64,000 bases of DNA from NCBI GenBank assembly GCA_002591745.1, contig PDLQ01000014.1, forward strand, positions 59,217-123,216, written 5' to 3'. Source of the stretch: Lewinellaceae bacterium SD302. GTDB taxonomy: Bacteria > Bacteroidota > Bacteroidia > Chitinophagales > Saprospiraceae. Under the pieces are notes generated by a model. It saw only the letters and a list, made by a program, of their open reading frames with translations, had not been told where the DNA came from and ran no database searches. Below, piece after piece: positions 9,401 through 20,100 of this stretch. Every line of letters starts with the position of its first letter. Position 1 is the stretch's first letter. The translations under genes and the position numbers were made by a program.

Positions 9401-12400
9401 CCGTTGATGGAGTAGTGGTAGATACAGTCAATACACTCGATTATACCGTAATTGGTCTTAGCCCCGATACCAGTGTAATGCTTTCCGTACGCGCGCTCGG
9501 CAATGGTGTCTGTGGAGACGGGCCGGCTTCCGTCGCACAGACTTGCTTTACGGCTAGTTGTCCGATAATCACCCTCACCCCCACGATTCCTCAGTCGGAT
9601 TTCTGCCTGGGCGGGAATGATGATCCCGTGATCCTGAGCTCCACGAGCGCCGGTGGAGATATGACCGGTGTCTTTAGCTGGTCTGGCCCAGGAGTCGTCG
9701 CTGTCGGCCCTGACTTCGTTTTCGATCCGGTAGCAGCTGGCCTGGGTACCCACGTTCTCGTCGTGAACTACGTGGAAACAGCCGGTTGTTCGGCTACGGA
9801 CTCCCTGACAGTGAATGTCTTCGATGTGCCAACGGCGAATTTTACGATTTCGGATACCCTGATCTGTCTGAATGAAACAACGATTATTACTTATACCGGT
9901 TCGGCAACCGTTGGCGTAGCTACTTTCGATTGGGACTTTGGCCCGGCAACGGTCACGGACCTCGGCGGTGAGGTCTACGAACTCAGCTACCCCAGTGGCG
10001 GCGTATTCACAATTTCACTAACGGTGACCCAAAATGGCTGTGTAAGCGAGGAAGTATCCGATGAGGTAGCCGTTGCTGAGGAACTGTTAGCGACCACCAT
10101 CACTTGTACGAACCAAACACTTACCTCCGTAACCTTCGAGTGGACTCCCGTAATTGGAGCAACCGCCTACCAAGTGGAATACAATGGAAGTACTGATACC
10201 ATCACTGGTTTGAGCCAACTTATCGGCGGCTTGGAGCCGGGAGAAGATGTGACTATTACGGTTACTCCTCTCGGTCCGGAGCCCTGTGGTAACGGTCCGG
10301 CCAGTTCTGAAAACTGCGAGGCGGATTCCTGCCCTGCCATTACGATCACGCCTTCTGCCGGACAAACGTCTTTCTGTTTGAATGGCAACCCCGGTACTAC
10401 TGTACTCAGTGCAACCAGTTCCGGAGGCGATATGACGGGTACTTTCGTCTGGTCTGGCCCCGGCGTTTCATTGGTGGGAACGGACTATATCTTCGACCCA
10501 GTCGTAACGGGCAGCGGAGACTTTACGCTAACCGTCGAATACGAAGAGACGGCCGGCTGTGATGGAACCGCCACGCTGACCATGAACGTCTTCGATGTGC
10601 CGACCGCTAATTTCACCATTGCTCCGGATACCATCTGCACGGATCGAACGACCGTAGTCACTTACGTAGGAACGGCTACCCTTGACGCTGATTTCGATTG
10701 GGATTTTGATGGTGCTACGGTCACTGACCTGGGCAATGAGACTTATGAGTTAAACTGGCCGACGGCGGGCACATATACCGTATCCCTGACGGTGAGTGAA
10801 GCTGGTTGTACCGGTACTTTCTCCGCAGACGTTGAAGCTTACGAACCACTAGCTACACCGGAGCCCGAATGTATTGCTGCGACTTTCACTTCTATCACTT
10901 TCGGCTGGGCTGCGATCAGCGGAGCTAATGGCTACCAGCTGTCTATTGACGGCGGAGCGCCTTTTGTAATCGATTCCACGACCTACTTCATCGGAGGGCT
11001 TGATGATGCCGAGTCAATTACCATCACGATTATTGCTCTGGGTGACGAACCTTGCGGGAATTCCGAATTGGCTACGGTTAGCTGTAGTACGGATACTTGT
11101 CCAGACGTGACACTAACCCCTACTGCTGCTCAGAATGCATTTTGTGCTGAGGGCGGTGATGATGCTACCTTGCTCAATGCCGGCCTCAGCGGCAGCACCG
11201 GCGGAGAGATCAGTTGGAGCGGAACTGGAATTGAGCAGGATATTGATGGGAACTACCTATTCAATCCGACCGGGCTGATCGCCGGTGTCTATCCGCTGAC
11301 GGTGACTTATACCGAGTCTATCTGTACCTACTCAGCTACGATTGACCTGACGGTGAACGCTGTTCCCAATTCGGTGATCACAGCGACGACAGATAATTTC
11401 TGTACTACGACCACGACTACCGTGTCTTTTGCCGGTACGGCCGCTGCAGAAGCCGTATTTGACTGGGATTTTGATGGTGCTACCGTAACAGACCTTGGTA
11501 ACGAAAGCTATGAGCTCAACTGGAACCAATCCGGAAATTACCAAGTAGCGTTAACCGTTGAGCAAAATGGTTGCAGCCACGCGGCAAGCTTTGACCTGAG
11601 TGTTACCACACCGCCAGTTGCCGGAGTACAGAACCTTCCCGCTGCGGTTTGTGAGAACGGCGGAGACCTGGTGGAGATGAGTGACCTGATCACCGGAGCC
11701 AGCGCAGGAGGTGTTTGGACACCGAATGCCGGCGCTCCCGCTGCTGCGGTAGACCCAGCGACCGGTAGACTGAATACGTCGATGCTTACCGCCGGAAGCT
11801 ATGAGTATCTGTACACCGTTGACGGAGGCGTTTGTGACGATGCCGTCACCAGCGTATTCGTTACCATCGAGCCAGCTCCGATAGCCGACGCTGGCCAGGA
11901 ACAATTGCTAACCTGTACAATGGGAATGGTTTCCCTGAATGGAAGCGGTTCCAGCGGAAACGGAAACCTAACTTATTTGTGGACCGGACCGGACGGACTG
12001 CCAGTACCGACCGACCCGACCAGTCCGATGATCGATGTGGCCATTCCCGGCACGTATACCTTGACGGTAACCAGCGAGATCGGCTGCTCATCCTCCTCAG
12101 AAGTAACGGTGGATGCCGAAACCGAAGTGCCGGTCCCGCAGATCGAACTTAGTAATATCAGTTGCTTTGGGAGTACCGACGGGACTATTTTGGTGGAGAG
12201 TGTAGATGGCGGTCGCCCTCCTTACAACTATGCTCTGAATGGCACTGATTTTGGAACGACCAACTTTTTCACCGGTCTGGATCAAGGTGAGTACAGCGTG
12301 CGGGTAACCGACGCCAATGGCTGTTTTACCGAATTATTCCTTGGCCTCACCCGTCCGGATCAACTGAGCGTAAGTGTTGAACTACCGAACGGCGAAACTA

Positions 12401-12918
12401 TCTATGAGGAAGGTGAACTGGTAACCATGACTGCCAATATCAATGGTGGAAACGCTATCGATACCCTGATTTGGGAGCCCGATACCCTGAATAGTGTCGG
12501 GGAGGGCTTCTCCAACGTAATAACTTTCCCGGCCGATGAATCCAGAACCATTGGGGTGACCGTGATCGACGAAAACGGCTGTATGGCGACTGACCAGACC
12601 AACATCATTGTTCGGAAAGAACGGAACGTTTATTTCCCAACTGGTTTCAGTCCTAACGGTGATAATGTGAATGATATCCTATTTATTGGTGCTAATGAAG
12701 AAAAGGTAGAACTGATTCAGGAGTTCCAGGTCTTCAACCGGTGGGGTGAATCAGTCTTTGAAAACTATGATTTCTTGCCCAATGAACCAGCCCAGGGTTG
12801 GGACGGTAACCATCGTGGTGAGCCGCTGAATCCGCAGGTGCTGGTATACTACGCCAAAGTGCTTTTCCAGAATGGAGATGAAGTACTTTACAAAGGAGAT
12901 ATCACGTTGATTCGTTAA
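6433..12918 (+). CDS. Giant multidomain surface protein with T9SS type B sorting domain
   Basis: A 2161-aa secreted protein, probably an adhesin or matrix protein. A signal peptide (about 1-23, cut after AFGQ) is followed by a Cys/Gly/Asp-rich N-terminal domain (about 24-200) shared with the paralogue at 14109. The body repeats a three-part unit of about 260 aa five times: an Ig-like part with a SWSGPGV motif, a PKD part with a FDWDFDGATV motif, and a fibronectin-III-like part with ITFNW and a PCGNS motif. Then come an extra PKD pair, a SprB-like repeat (ISCFGSTDGTI, about 1905-1985) and the type B sorting/gliding-associated C-terminal domain (FSPNGDNVND, FNRWGESVF, last 95 residues). Type B proteins are exported by the type IX system and attached or released at the surface. 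The gene ends at a bidirectional terminator. Confidence 0.93.
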   Translation: MRTILPNFLLLVLLFTLPFAAFGQCTDADTGEIDINPPIPADGSNYPGGTVVEMCYTLNEFNTPSINWLHSVIPTFGPGFDINSFTVTSLPTSCAGTGNWGYFPSWTSCASGLMWGPGFAFDGSQNVGCGGAGIDGDPGNNWGDGGALCANRTWCWELTTVPVSPFSCQLINYNTTIFVYGDAETGNWSPGGNPPCLEDDPVCEPGLVNLQIEQDPSPCGCTTVNAVWDNQVLGQQCGLNIMWTGPGGFTSNELNPEVCQSGTYMLDISINNCAAEMASFNVFITGTNPVVTATAAPSQVCAGDDITFTASDAGPGATYSWNIDGTIYSGQTVTVTATGSGAENAIVTATNAQGCESEPFTVFYVVLPIPNTDFTVDPSSLCTGETTIVNGNTGPGDESWDFGGATVLSGSGNGPYELSFPAAGTYTIVYEKENTVCAGADSVEIEVFETPTETMVECSVSADDSITFNWDGIDGALEYEISLDGGMPFTVTDTFYGAGGLANGATVTLTVIPVGNAICPLPPSASATCTVFSCPVATLTIDQVAQDFCLTGSNPPLDLTFSGSGFGTLTDTSWTGPGVFGMAFFPDSAGLGTHTITLTITNDLGCTYTDNVDFTVLPLPTADFTVTDTICSTATSLVTYTGNADPGTSTFNWDFAGATIVSGTGAGPYDLSWPLAGSYVITFTVEDDQNCISTEFDQTVTVIEPLPVPSPGCGVGGLDSVSFNWLDIAGATGYVISIDGGTPDTITGTTLGVGGLNEGDAVMLTIFALGDAPCGNSTDTTITCVAEACPDLTLEIDEDPSGFCVDQDPNFIVLEIAQNSGSGNGTYAWSGPGVSNDTFYIGAAGLGMHEISVTYSEGLCDYDDVATFTVFDTPQSAFSLSDTTVCEGQSITVTNEVAMFPAADYQWDFTGGTPVSASGIGPHVVTYATAGTYTITQTVTSNGCSTSSTIEVTVVAPLTAPVVSCDPAQELEEITFNWTAVDPNVGYEVTVDGVVVDTVNTLDYTVIGLSPDTSVMLSVRALGNGVCGDGPASVAQTCFTASCPIITLTPTIPQSDFCLGGNDDPVILSSTSAGGDMTGVFSWSGPGVVAVGPDFVFDPVAAGLGTHVLVVNYVETAGCSATDSLTVNVFDVPTANFTISDTLICLNETTIITYTGSATVGVATFDWDFGPATVTDLGGEVYELSYPSGGVFTISLTVTQNGCVSEEVSDEVAVAEELLATTITCTNQTLTSVTFEWTPVIGATAYQVEYNGSTDTITGLSQLIGGLEPGEDVTITVTPLGPEPCGNGPASSENCEADSCPAITITPSAGQTSFCLNGNPGTTVLSATSSGGDMTGTFVWSGPGVSLVGTDYIFDPVVTGSGDFTLTVEYEETAGCDGTATLTMNVFDVPTANFTIAPDTICTDRTTVVTYVGTATLDADFDWDFDGATVTDLGNETYELNWPTAGTYTVSLTVSEAGCTGTFSADVEAYEPLATPEPECIAATFTSITFGWAAISGANGYQLSIDGGAPFVIDSTTYFIGGLDDAESITITIIALGDEPCGNSELATVSCSTDTCPDVTLTPTAAQNAFCAEGGDDATLLNAGLSGSTGGEISWSGTGIEQDIDGNYLFNPTGLIAGVYPLTVTYTESICTYSATIDLTVNAVPNSVITATTDNFCTTTTTTVSFAGTAAAEAVFDWDFDGATVTDLGNESYELNWNQSGNYQVALTVEQNGCSHAASFDLSVTTPPVAGVQNLPAAVCENGGDLVEMSDLITGASAGGVWTPNAGAPAAAVDPATGRLNTSMLTAGSYEYLYTVDGGVCDDAVTSVFVTIEPAPIADAGQEQLLTCTMGMVSLNGSGSSGNGNLTYLWTGPDGLPVPTDPTSPMIDVAIPGTYTLTVTSEIGCSSSSEVTVDAETEVPVPQIELSNISCFGSTDGTILVESVDGGRPPYNYALNGTDFGTTNFFTGLDQGEYSVRVTDANGCFTELFLGLTRPDQLSVSVELPNGETIYEEGELVTMTANINGGNAIDTLIWEPDTLNSVGEGFSNVITFPADESRTIGVTVIDENGCMATDQTNIIVRKERNVYFPTGFSPNGDNVNDILFIGANEEKVELIQEFQVFNRWGESVFENYDFLPNEPAQGWDGNHRGEPLNPQVLVYYAKVLFQNGDEVLYKGDITLIR
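9112..9129 (-). repeat. 19-bp motif inside giant surface gene 1
   Basis: ACTAACGAAGTAGCAATG; its reverse complement differs from the copy at 2977 at one position within the core. It is translated as TNEVAM in the third PKD domain, where sister repeats have unrelated residues such as TYTGSA. Confidence 0.5.
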
Positions 12919-12922
12919 ATTG

Positions 12923-12964
12923 AAATAACCCATTTACTCACTGCTGTGAATAAATGGGTTATTT
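12923..12964. terminator. Bidirectional terminator between convergent genes
   Basis: Perfect 14-bp stem (12923-12936 with 12951-12964), with an extra inner 4-bp stem (TCAC/GTGA). A-rich on the 5' side and T-rich on the 3' side, so it can serve the giant gene on the plus strand and the CPBP gene on the minus strand. Confidence 0.8.
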
Positions 12965-13040
12965 AACTCATCGGTCCTTTTTTCTACTATTCCGACATAC
13001 CAGCGCTTTAAGCCGCAATCATGCCCAAGTGACCTCGAGA

Positions 13041-13913
13041 TCAGTATCCATCCGGAGAGGGAGGGAGTTCATTTACCCGTCGTGTTTCCAGAAAATAGCC
13101 GATCGCCAGGGTGCCGATCAGACTGATTGCGATAATGTACCAATCCGGCAACTCCACCGGAGCGGTATCCGGGGTGAACTCTCCCGAAACATAAGCAGCG
13201 ATTACCTGCAGTCCGTTAAATGCTAAATGAATTAGAATAGGTACCAGCAGTGAACCGGACCAGTGAAATACGTAGCCCAGTATTCCACCCAGTAGCATCC
13301 GGGGCAAAAAACCAGCTAGTTCGAGGTGGATCAGACTAAATATCGCCGCAGATAACCAGATGGCTACGTGGTGATTAAATTCGGCAAACACCCGTCCCTG
13401 GAGAATACCCCGGAAAATCAGTTCCTCTCCCACGCCAGCGGCTACGGCTACGGCCAATAGCGCGGTTGCCAAGTCGGGAAGACCGTTAAAATTCAGCACT
13501 TTTTCGAGTAATGCTGCTGTCTCGTCTTCCGTTTGAATTGCCCAGTCAGGTAATGGTATTTTCAGGTTGATCCACATACTAACGCCGACCAATGGGATGG
13601 CCACCAGAGTAAATAAGATCACCCAGGATAAATTGTTTCCCGGAAATGCCAGTGGGTTTACTGCATCCCACCATCGGTTGCGAAAGAAGTAATACAGCAC
13701 CACGAAACCCGGGACCGCAAAAGTGAGGAAATGGCTGATGAACAAACCAATGCGCAGCCTTTGGCCGGATAGCTCAAGTGGATCGAGGCCCGCTTCTACA
13801 TCAGAAAAATCGAGACTGATGAGGCCGAAGAAAAGATTGCCGATGATGAAACCGACAATCATTGCACCCAGGGTGAAGATGGCTAGTTGCTGGCGAGATG
13901 GTTGTGTTTGCAT
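13041..13913 (-). CDS. CPBP (CAAX-type) intramembrane metalloprotease
   Basis: A 290-aa polytopic membrane protein of the CPBP/Abi family. The three family motifs are present: EE-x3-R (GEELIFRG, Glu163, Glu164, Arg168), a second motif with FSLIHLE (His197) and a third with HLAFNG (His230, Asn233). These build the glutamyl/metal active site of Rce1-like proteases. About seven to eight hydrophobic segments are visible. The frame is open for 29 more codons upstream, but those residues are unlike the family; the ATG at 13913 directly precedes the first membrane segment's basic flank (MQTQPSRQQ) and is preferred. It lies convergent to the first giant surface gene and divergent from the second; whether it processes either product is speculation. 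Confidence 0.88.
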   Translation of the reverse strand: MQTQPSRQQLAIFTLGAMIVGFIIGNLFFGLISLDFSDVEAGLDPLELSGQRLRIGLFISHFLTFAVPGFVVLYYFFRNRWWDAVNPLAFPGNNLSWVILFTLVAIPLVGVSMWINLKIPLPDWAIQTEDETAALLEKVLNFNGLPDLATALLAVAVAAGVGEELIFRGILQGRVFAEFNHHVAIWLSAAIFSLIHLELAGFLPRMLLGGILGYVFHWSGSLLVPILIHLAFNGLQVIAAYVSGEFTPDTAPVELPDWYIIAISLIGTLAIGYFLETRRVNELPPSPDGY

Positions 13914-14108
13914 AGGTTTACAAAGGTAGTTTAGTAATGTTAAAACGATTTTGTAAATTGTGGTACCTAAACCTTTAAATTCCAATTTGAATTCTAGCAC
14001 GTAATTCGTTCTAGCGCTTCTCTTTCCCTAATTCTCCTTCCTCTTTGTCGATCCCATGCAATGGAATTTGCCTGGAATGTTACGCGTGCTCGTACAAACA
14101 CTTAAGGT

Positions 14109-17100
14109 ATGCGTTCAATTTTACTCCTTTTTAGCTTGATTTTGGTGGGAAGTTCGCTCAGCGCCCAGGCATGTACTGACGCAGAAAGCGGTGATCTGGT
14201 TGTAAATCCACCCTTACCCGGTGGCGGTGCAAATTACCCACCCGGAACAGTTGTTGAATGTTGTTTTACCCTCAATGAGTTCGATACCCCCCAGGCTAAT
14301 TGGTTCCACGCCGTCATCCCCGAAATGGGCCCCGGTTTCGATCCCGCTTCGCTAACCCCGGTTTCAGCCCCGACCAGTTGTGCCGGTACGGGTACCTGGG
14401 CTTGGTACGATAGTTGGGTAGGTTGTACAACCGGACAGACTTACGGCCCGGGCTTTTCCTTTGATGGCAATCAGGGACTCGGTTGTGGTGGCACTGCAAA
14501 TGACGGCGACCCCGGCAATAACTGGGGAGACGGTGGTTTCCTGTGTGCCAACCGTACTTTTTGCTGGGAGGCAACAACGATAAATCCCGCCGGAAGCTGT
14601 AACGCGGAATCCTACACTACTTTCGTCTACGTTTACGGAGATGGAGAGGCTGGCTCCTGGTCGAATACCCCTTGTCTGAACGACGAGCCTTTATGCTGGC
14701 CGGAAATTGACGACGCCACGGCTTCCGTCGATATGCCTTGCCCCGGGCAACCCTTTACCCTCACGGGCACCTTCTCTTCAGAAGCCGGCTGTGGCGTTTT
14801 GGTAGAATGGACCGGCCCCGGTGGTTTCAGCTCCAATGACCTGGTGACCACCGCTACGATGGAAGGAGTGTACACCCTCAACGTTAACCTCGACGGCTGT
14901 ACCAGTTTTAGCGTGGACGTTACCGCCATGTGGGACGCATTCGCCCCAACGCTTTCCCCCAGCCCTTCGGCCACTTACTGTTTCGGTGATCTGGTAACCC
15001 TGACGGCTACCGGCGGCGGAACCTACACTTATACTTCCCCTACGGGAGCAACCTTTACCAATAACCCCCTGACTTTTCCCGCCAACGCTGCCAATGCCGG
15101 CACCTGGACGGTCACCGTCAATAGCGGTCCGGGCTGTAACGAGACCCTGACTACGGATATCATTGTATTGCCACAACTCATGCCAATGGCTACCGTGATG
15201 CCTACGCCCGTTTGTACCGGCGAACCGATCACTTTTACCGGCTCTGGTGCCGGGCCGGGAGGAACCTACACCTGGGGAGGCGCCATACCTGCGTCTAGCG
15301 CCAACCCTTATACCATTGATGCCCCGGGCCAGGGCAGTTACATAGCTACCCTGACGATCACCAACAGTGGTGGCTGCTCGGAAACCATCAACGTCCCATT
15401 TACGGTCAGCCCCAGCCCGGTCGTTAACCTGACGGCTAACCCGATGGCGATCTGCGAGGGGCAATCCACCACGATCACCGCTACTGGTGGTGGTACTTAC
15501 AGCTGGCAACCCGGCGGATTCAACACGCCTTCGATTACGGTGAGCCCGACAACCACGACTACCTATACCGTCACGGTCACCAGCGTTGATGGTTGCCAAA
15601 CCGTTGAAGACATTACCATCGATGTACAGCCGGAACTCGCTGCGCCTCAGATTGAATGTAATCCCCAGAATGCGGCGAACATCACCTGGAACTGGCCACC
15701 CGTTCCCGGTGCCGATTATTATGAAATCTACATTGACGGTTTATTGGTAGAAGGTTTCTTTATGGGCACCGAATACCAACTAAATGGACTGGACCCTGAA
15801 ACTACGGCCACTATTACCATTATTCCTTTCAGCCTCAATAATACGAACTGCCCTGGCCTGTCTGCCACTGATGAGTGTAGTTCACCACCTTGTGAACCGA
15901 TCTTTTTCTTTCTGGAATCACCGTTGGAATATTGTTATGACCCCAGTAGCGGTCCTATTCTGATCGCCCTCGGAGCATCCGGCCCCAATGCCAGTCAGGG
16001 TAGTGTCACTTGGTCCGGTCCCGGGGTCTTTCCGCCGGGAAATGCACCGCTCAACTGGTTTCCGCCCGGTCCGGGTACCTACACACTCACGGCTACTCAT
16101 ACCCTGAATAACGGTAGCTGTGCCATTAGCGAGGACTATACTTTTATCATTAATCAAGGGGTCGATGCTTCCATCAGTGCGCCGGCCGAGGTCTGCCTCA
16201 ACACACCCTTTACCGTTAATACGGCCGGTGCGGTAAATCCCATGGCCACCTACGATTGGGACTTCGGTGTGGCCACCGTCATCAGCGGTTCGGGAACCGG
16301 CCCCTACGAACTCTCTTATCCGGACGCCGGCACTTATACGATTTCTCTGACCGCGGACCTGAACGGCTGTATCTCCATGGAGGAATTTATGATCAGCGTA
16401 GAGGATACATTGACTGCTCCGGTGATCATTTGTGAATTCATTGGCGAAAACTCGGTCATTTTCGGCTGGGAAGAAGTCGATGGAGCTTCCGATTACACGG
16501 TCAACGTGATTAGTGGTCAGACGGGAACCCTGAACGGAACAACCTTTGAAGTCACTGGCCTGGCCCCCGGGGAAGCGGTTGAGATTACCGTTACCGCCGT
16601 AAGTGAAAACAGTTGCCCTGATGTCACTTCGGTGCCCCATACCTGTACACCCCAATCCTGTCCCGACAGTGACGTTGAAGTAACGACCGCCGCCCAAAGA
16701 TTTTGTGACGACGGAAACAATGATCCGATCGTACTCGAACTTACCCTTATCGACCCGGTAGCGGTCATGGACACCATCTGGTCCGGTCCCGGCGTAGTGA
16801 ACAATACCTTTGATGCCGATCTGGCCGGTCCCGGCACCCACGTGGTTACGGTGACCGTATTTATGGATGAGTGTCCTTTTACCGATGAGGTAGAATTTAC
16901 CGTAGACACTTTACCATTCGCGGCCTTCTCGGTAACCGATACAGTATGTATTGACGCTCCCGCGACCATAGAGTACACCGGAATGGCCGACCCGATGGTC
17001 AGTACTTTCGACTGGGATTTCGACGGTGGGACCGTTATTTCCGGAAGCGGGCCCGGCCCTTATTTGGTCAGTTGGCCTACGTCCGGATCGTATGACGTTA

Positions 17101-20100
17101 CGCTCTCACTCAACGACGGAAACTGTGCTTCTATGCCAGCCACCCAAAACGTTACCGTTATTGACCCCATGCCGGCTCCGGTGGTCAACTGTATTAACCC
17201 CCAACTGGATACTATTACTTTTGAATGGACGGTGGATCCCAACGCTACGGGCTACGAAATCAACTTGCTGAACGGCCCGGCCGGAACCGTAATTGGTAAT
17301 ACCTACGTGGTTCCCGATGTGATGGAGGGCGTGGACGTCACCATTGAAGTGATTGCCCTCGGTGATGGCCCTTGCGGCAACAGTGCACCAACTGAAATTA
17401 CCTGTGGGTCAAGGGTCTGTGATCCCGTGGAGGTAACTATTACCAACACCCTGACTGACTTTTGCGTGGACGGCGAACCGACCTCCGTAGTCCTGACCGC
17501 AACGACCGATAGTCCGACCGGCATGGGAGAATTCAGCTGGAATGGCCCCGGTGTAAGTAACGATTCTTTCTTCGTAGCTACTGCTGGCGTGGGCACTCAC
17601 GTTGTCTCGGTCACCTACGTAGAAGATGGTTGCTCTTATTTTGCCGATGTAACCTTCACCGTATTCCCTAGTCCTGATGCTAGCCTGGTTTTTGACCTGC
17701 CATCCGTTTGTCTGGATAGTGCGGTTATTTTGACTAACGAAGTAGCAATGCTCCCCAATAGCACCTACAGCTGGGATTTCGACGGAGGAAACGCTATTTC
17801 CGGTACTGGTCACGGACCACATACGATAAGTTGGGCTACTCCCGGGCTGAAAACGGTCAGTTTGACGCTGACGGTAGATGGTTGCCCGGCAACTTTTACT
17901 CAGTCGATCGAGGTAATTGAACCGCTACCGGCCCCTGAACTGAACTGTGGGGTAAATGAACTGAACAGTGTTACGGTCGACTGGATCAATGTACCCGGTA
18001 ACCAGGGTTACGTTGTAAGTGTGAACGGTGGTGCCGATAGCACTATTTCCAGTCCAACCTTCACGGTAAGCGGCCTGGCACCAGACTCTACGGTTACCGT
18101 CAGCGTATTCACCCTGGGGGCAGCTCCCTGTGGAGCCGGCCCGGTAGCTACCATCAGTTGTACGGCCGAGCCTTGTCTAACCGCCACGGCTGATTTTTCA
18201 GCTAATACAACAGTCTTTTGCCTGGATACTGTCGTAGATCAATCCGTGGAACTGATGGCGACGATTAATGGCGGTGCCGGTGGCGGAACCATCACATACA
18301 GCGGTCTGGGAGTCAGCGGTACGACTTTCGACCCCACTGCCGCCGGAATAGGTTCTCATGTAATCACGATGACCTACACGGAACCCGGTCCCTGTATCTT
18401 CAGCGATACATTTACGATAGATGTTTTCAACGAACCGGAAGCCGATTTTACGCTGTCATCCGCAGCCATCTGTAGCACGGATACGCTCATCGTTAGTTTC
18501 ACTGGAAGCGCAGCCAACGGCACCGTTTTCAATTGGGATTTTGATGGAGCCACGATCGTTTCCGGTAGCGGTGAAGGCCCCTACGCTATTACATTTGCCG
18601 ACGCGAATACTTACGTTATAGGTCTCGATGTAGAGGCACCAGGTAACTGTACGGCAGTAGCGCCCACTCAATCCGTGGTAATCACCGAACCGCTGGAGCC
18701 ACTCGTCATCGAGTGTACGGAATCACTGCTGCAATCCGTTACCTTTAGCTGGAATAGCGTAAACGGTGCCTACGCTTACGAGGTCTGGGCTAGCAATATC
18801 CTGGACACCATTACGGCTCTTTCCTATGAAATAGATAGTTTAAATCCTGAGCAGCTTGTTTCCATTACGGTTCGTCCTTTAGGTCCCGACCCGTGTGGTG
18901 ATGGTGAAGCGGTCACGGCAGAGTGTGCGGCCCAGCCCTGCCCTGACATCACGGTAACTATCGAAACCCCGGAACTGGACTTCTGCCTGATCGATGATCC
19001 CGATAGCCTGCTGCTGACCGCAACCAGTAGCGGCGGTGATATGACGGGAACTTTCACTTGGTCCGGCCCCGGCGTTGTAGTAGTAGGGGATGATACTTAC
19101 TTTGACCCGATAGCAGCTGGAGTAGGTACTCATTTCATCGAAGTGGCTTACGTTGAAACCGGCAACTGTTCTGGTATTAACCAGTTTGCCCTGGACGTAT
19201 TCGACGGCCCCTTCGCCTCAATTGATTTGAGTGAGAACGAAGTCTGCGCCGATACGGTTACAACGGTTTCTTACGTTGGGACTGACCTGGCTACCGCTAC
19301 CTTCGACTGGGATTTCGACGGTGCAACGGCAACTCCACTCGGTAACGAGAGCTACGAGCTGAACTGGCCCGTGGCTGGAAATTACAGCGTCGTCCTTACC
19401 GTGAGCCTGAACGGTTGTGTTACGATGGATACCGTAGATGTAGAAGTATTCGACCCACTACCGGCACCAGTTCCCTTCTGCGAGACGGAGGAACTGACCT
19501 CCATCACCTTTACCTGGCCGGCAGTAGTTGGAGCAACTGGCTACGAAGTGACCGTGGACGGAGGATCGTCTTTCGTTATTACGGAAACCAGTTTTACGGT
19601 CAACGATCTACAGGAGAGCCAAACCGTGACCCTTACGGTGATTGCGCTGGGTACCACCGTGTGTGGCAACAGTGCTCAGGCAAGCGTCAGTTGTACAACT
19701 GATCCTTGCCCGGACGTAACGCTAACGCCCTCGGCGGCTCAAAATGCTTTTTGTACCGATGCCGGTGACCCGCCTGTTCTTCTTGAGCTGGTCGCTTCGG
19801 GTGGCTTTGGCGGCGGCACGGCCGTTTGGTCCGGAACCGGTGTAGTGGACAACGGGAATGGTACTTTTTCCTTCGATCCGACGGGACTGGCTCCCGGGCC
19901 TTATTCCCTGAGCTGTACATACACGGAGTTCATTTGCCCTTATACAACTGAGTTGACAATGGAGGTTTTCCAGACTCCGACAACCAGTTTCAGCTTTACG
20001 GAAAACAGTATTTGTACGACGGCCTCCACCGTGGTGTCCTTTACGGGCTCCGCCGGACCTGGTGCAACTTATAGCTGGGATTTCGACGGCGCGGGAGTTA

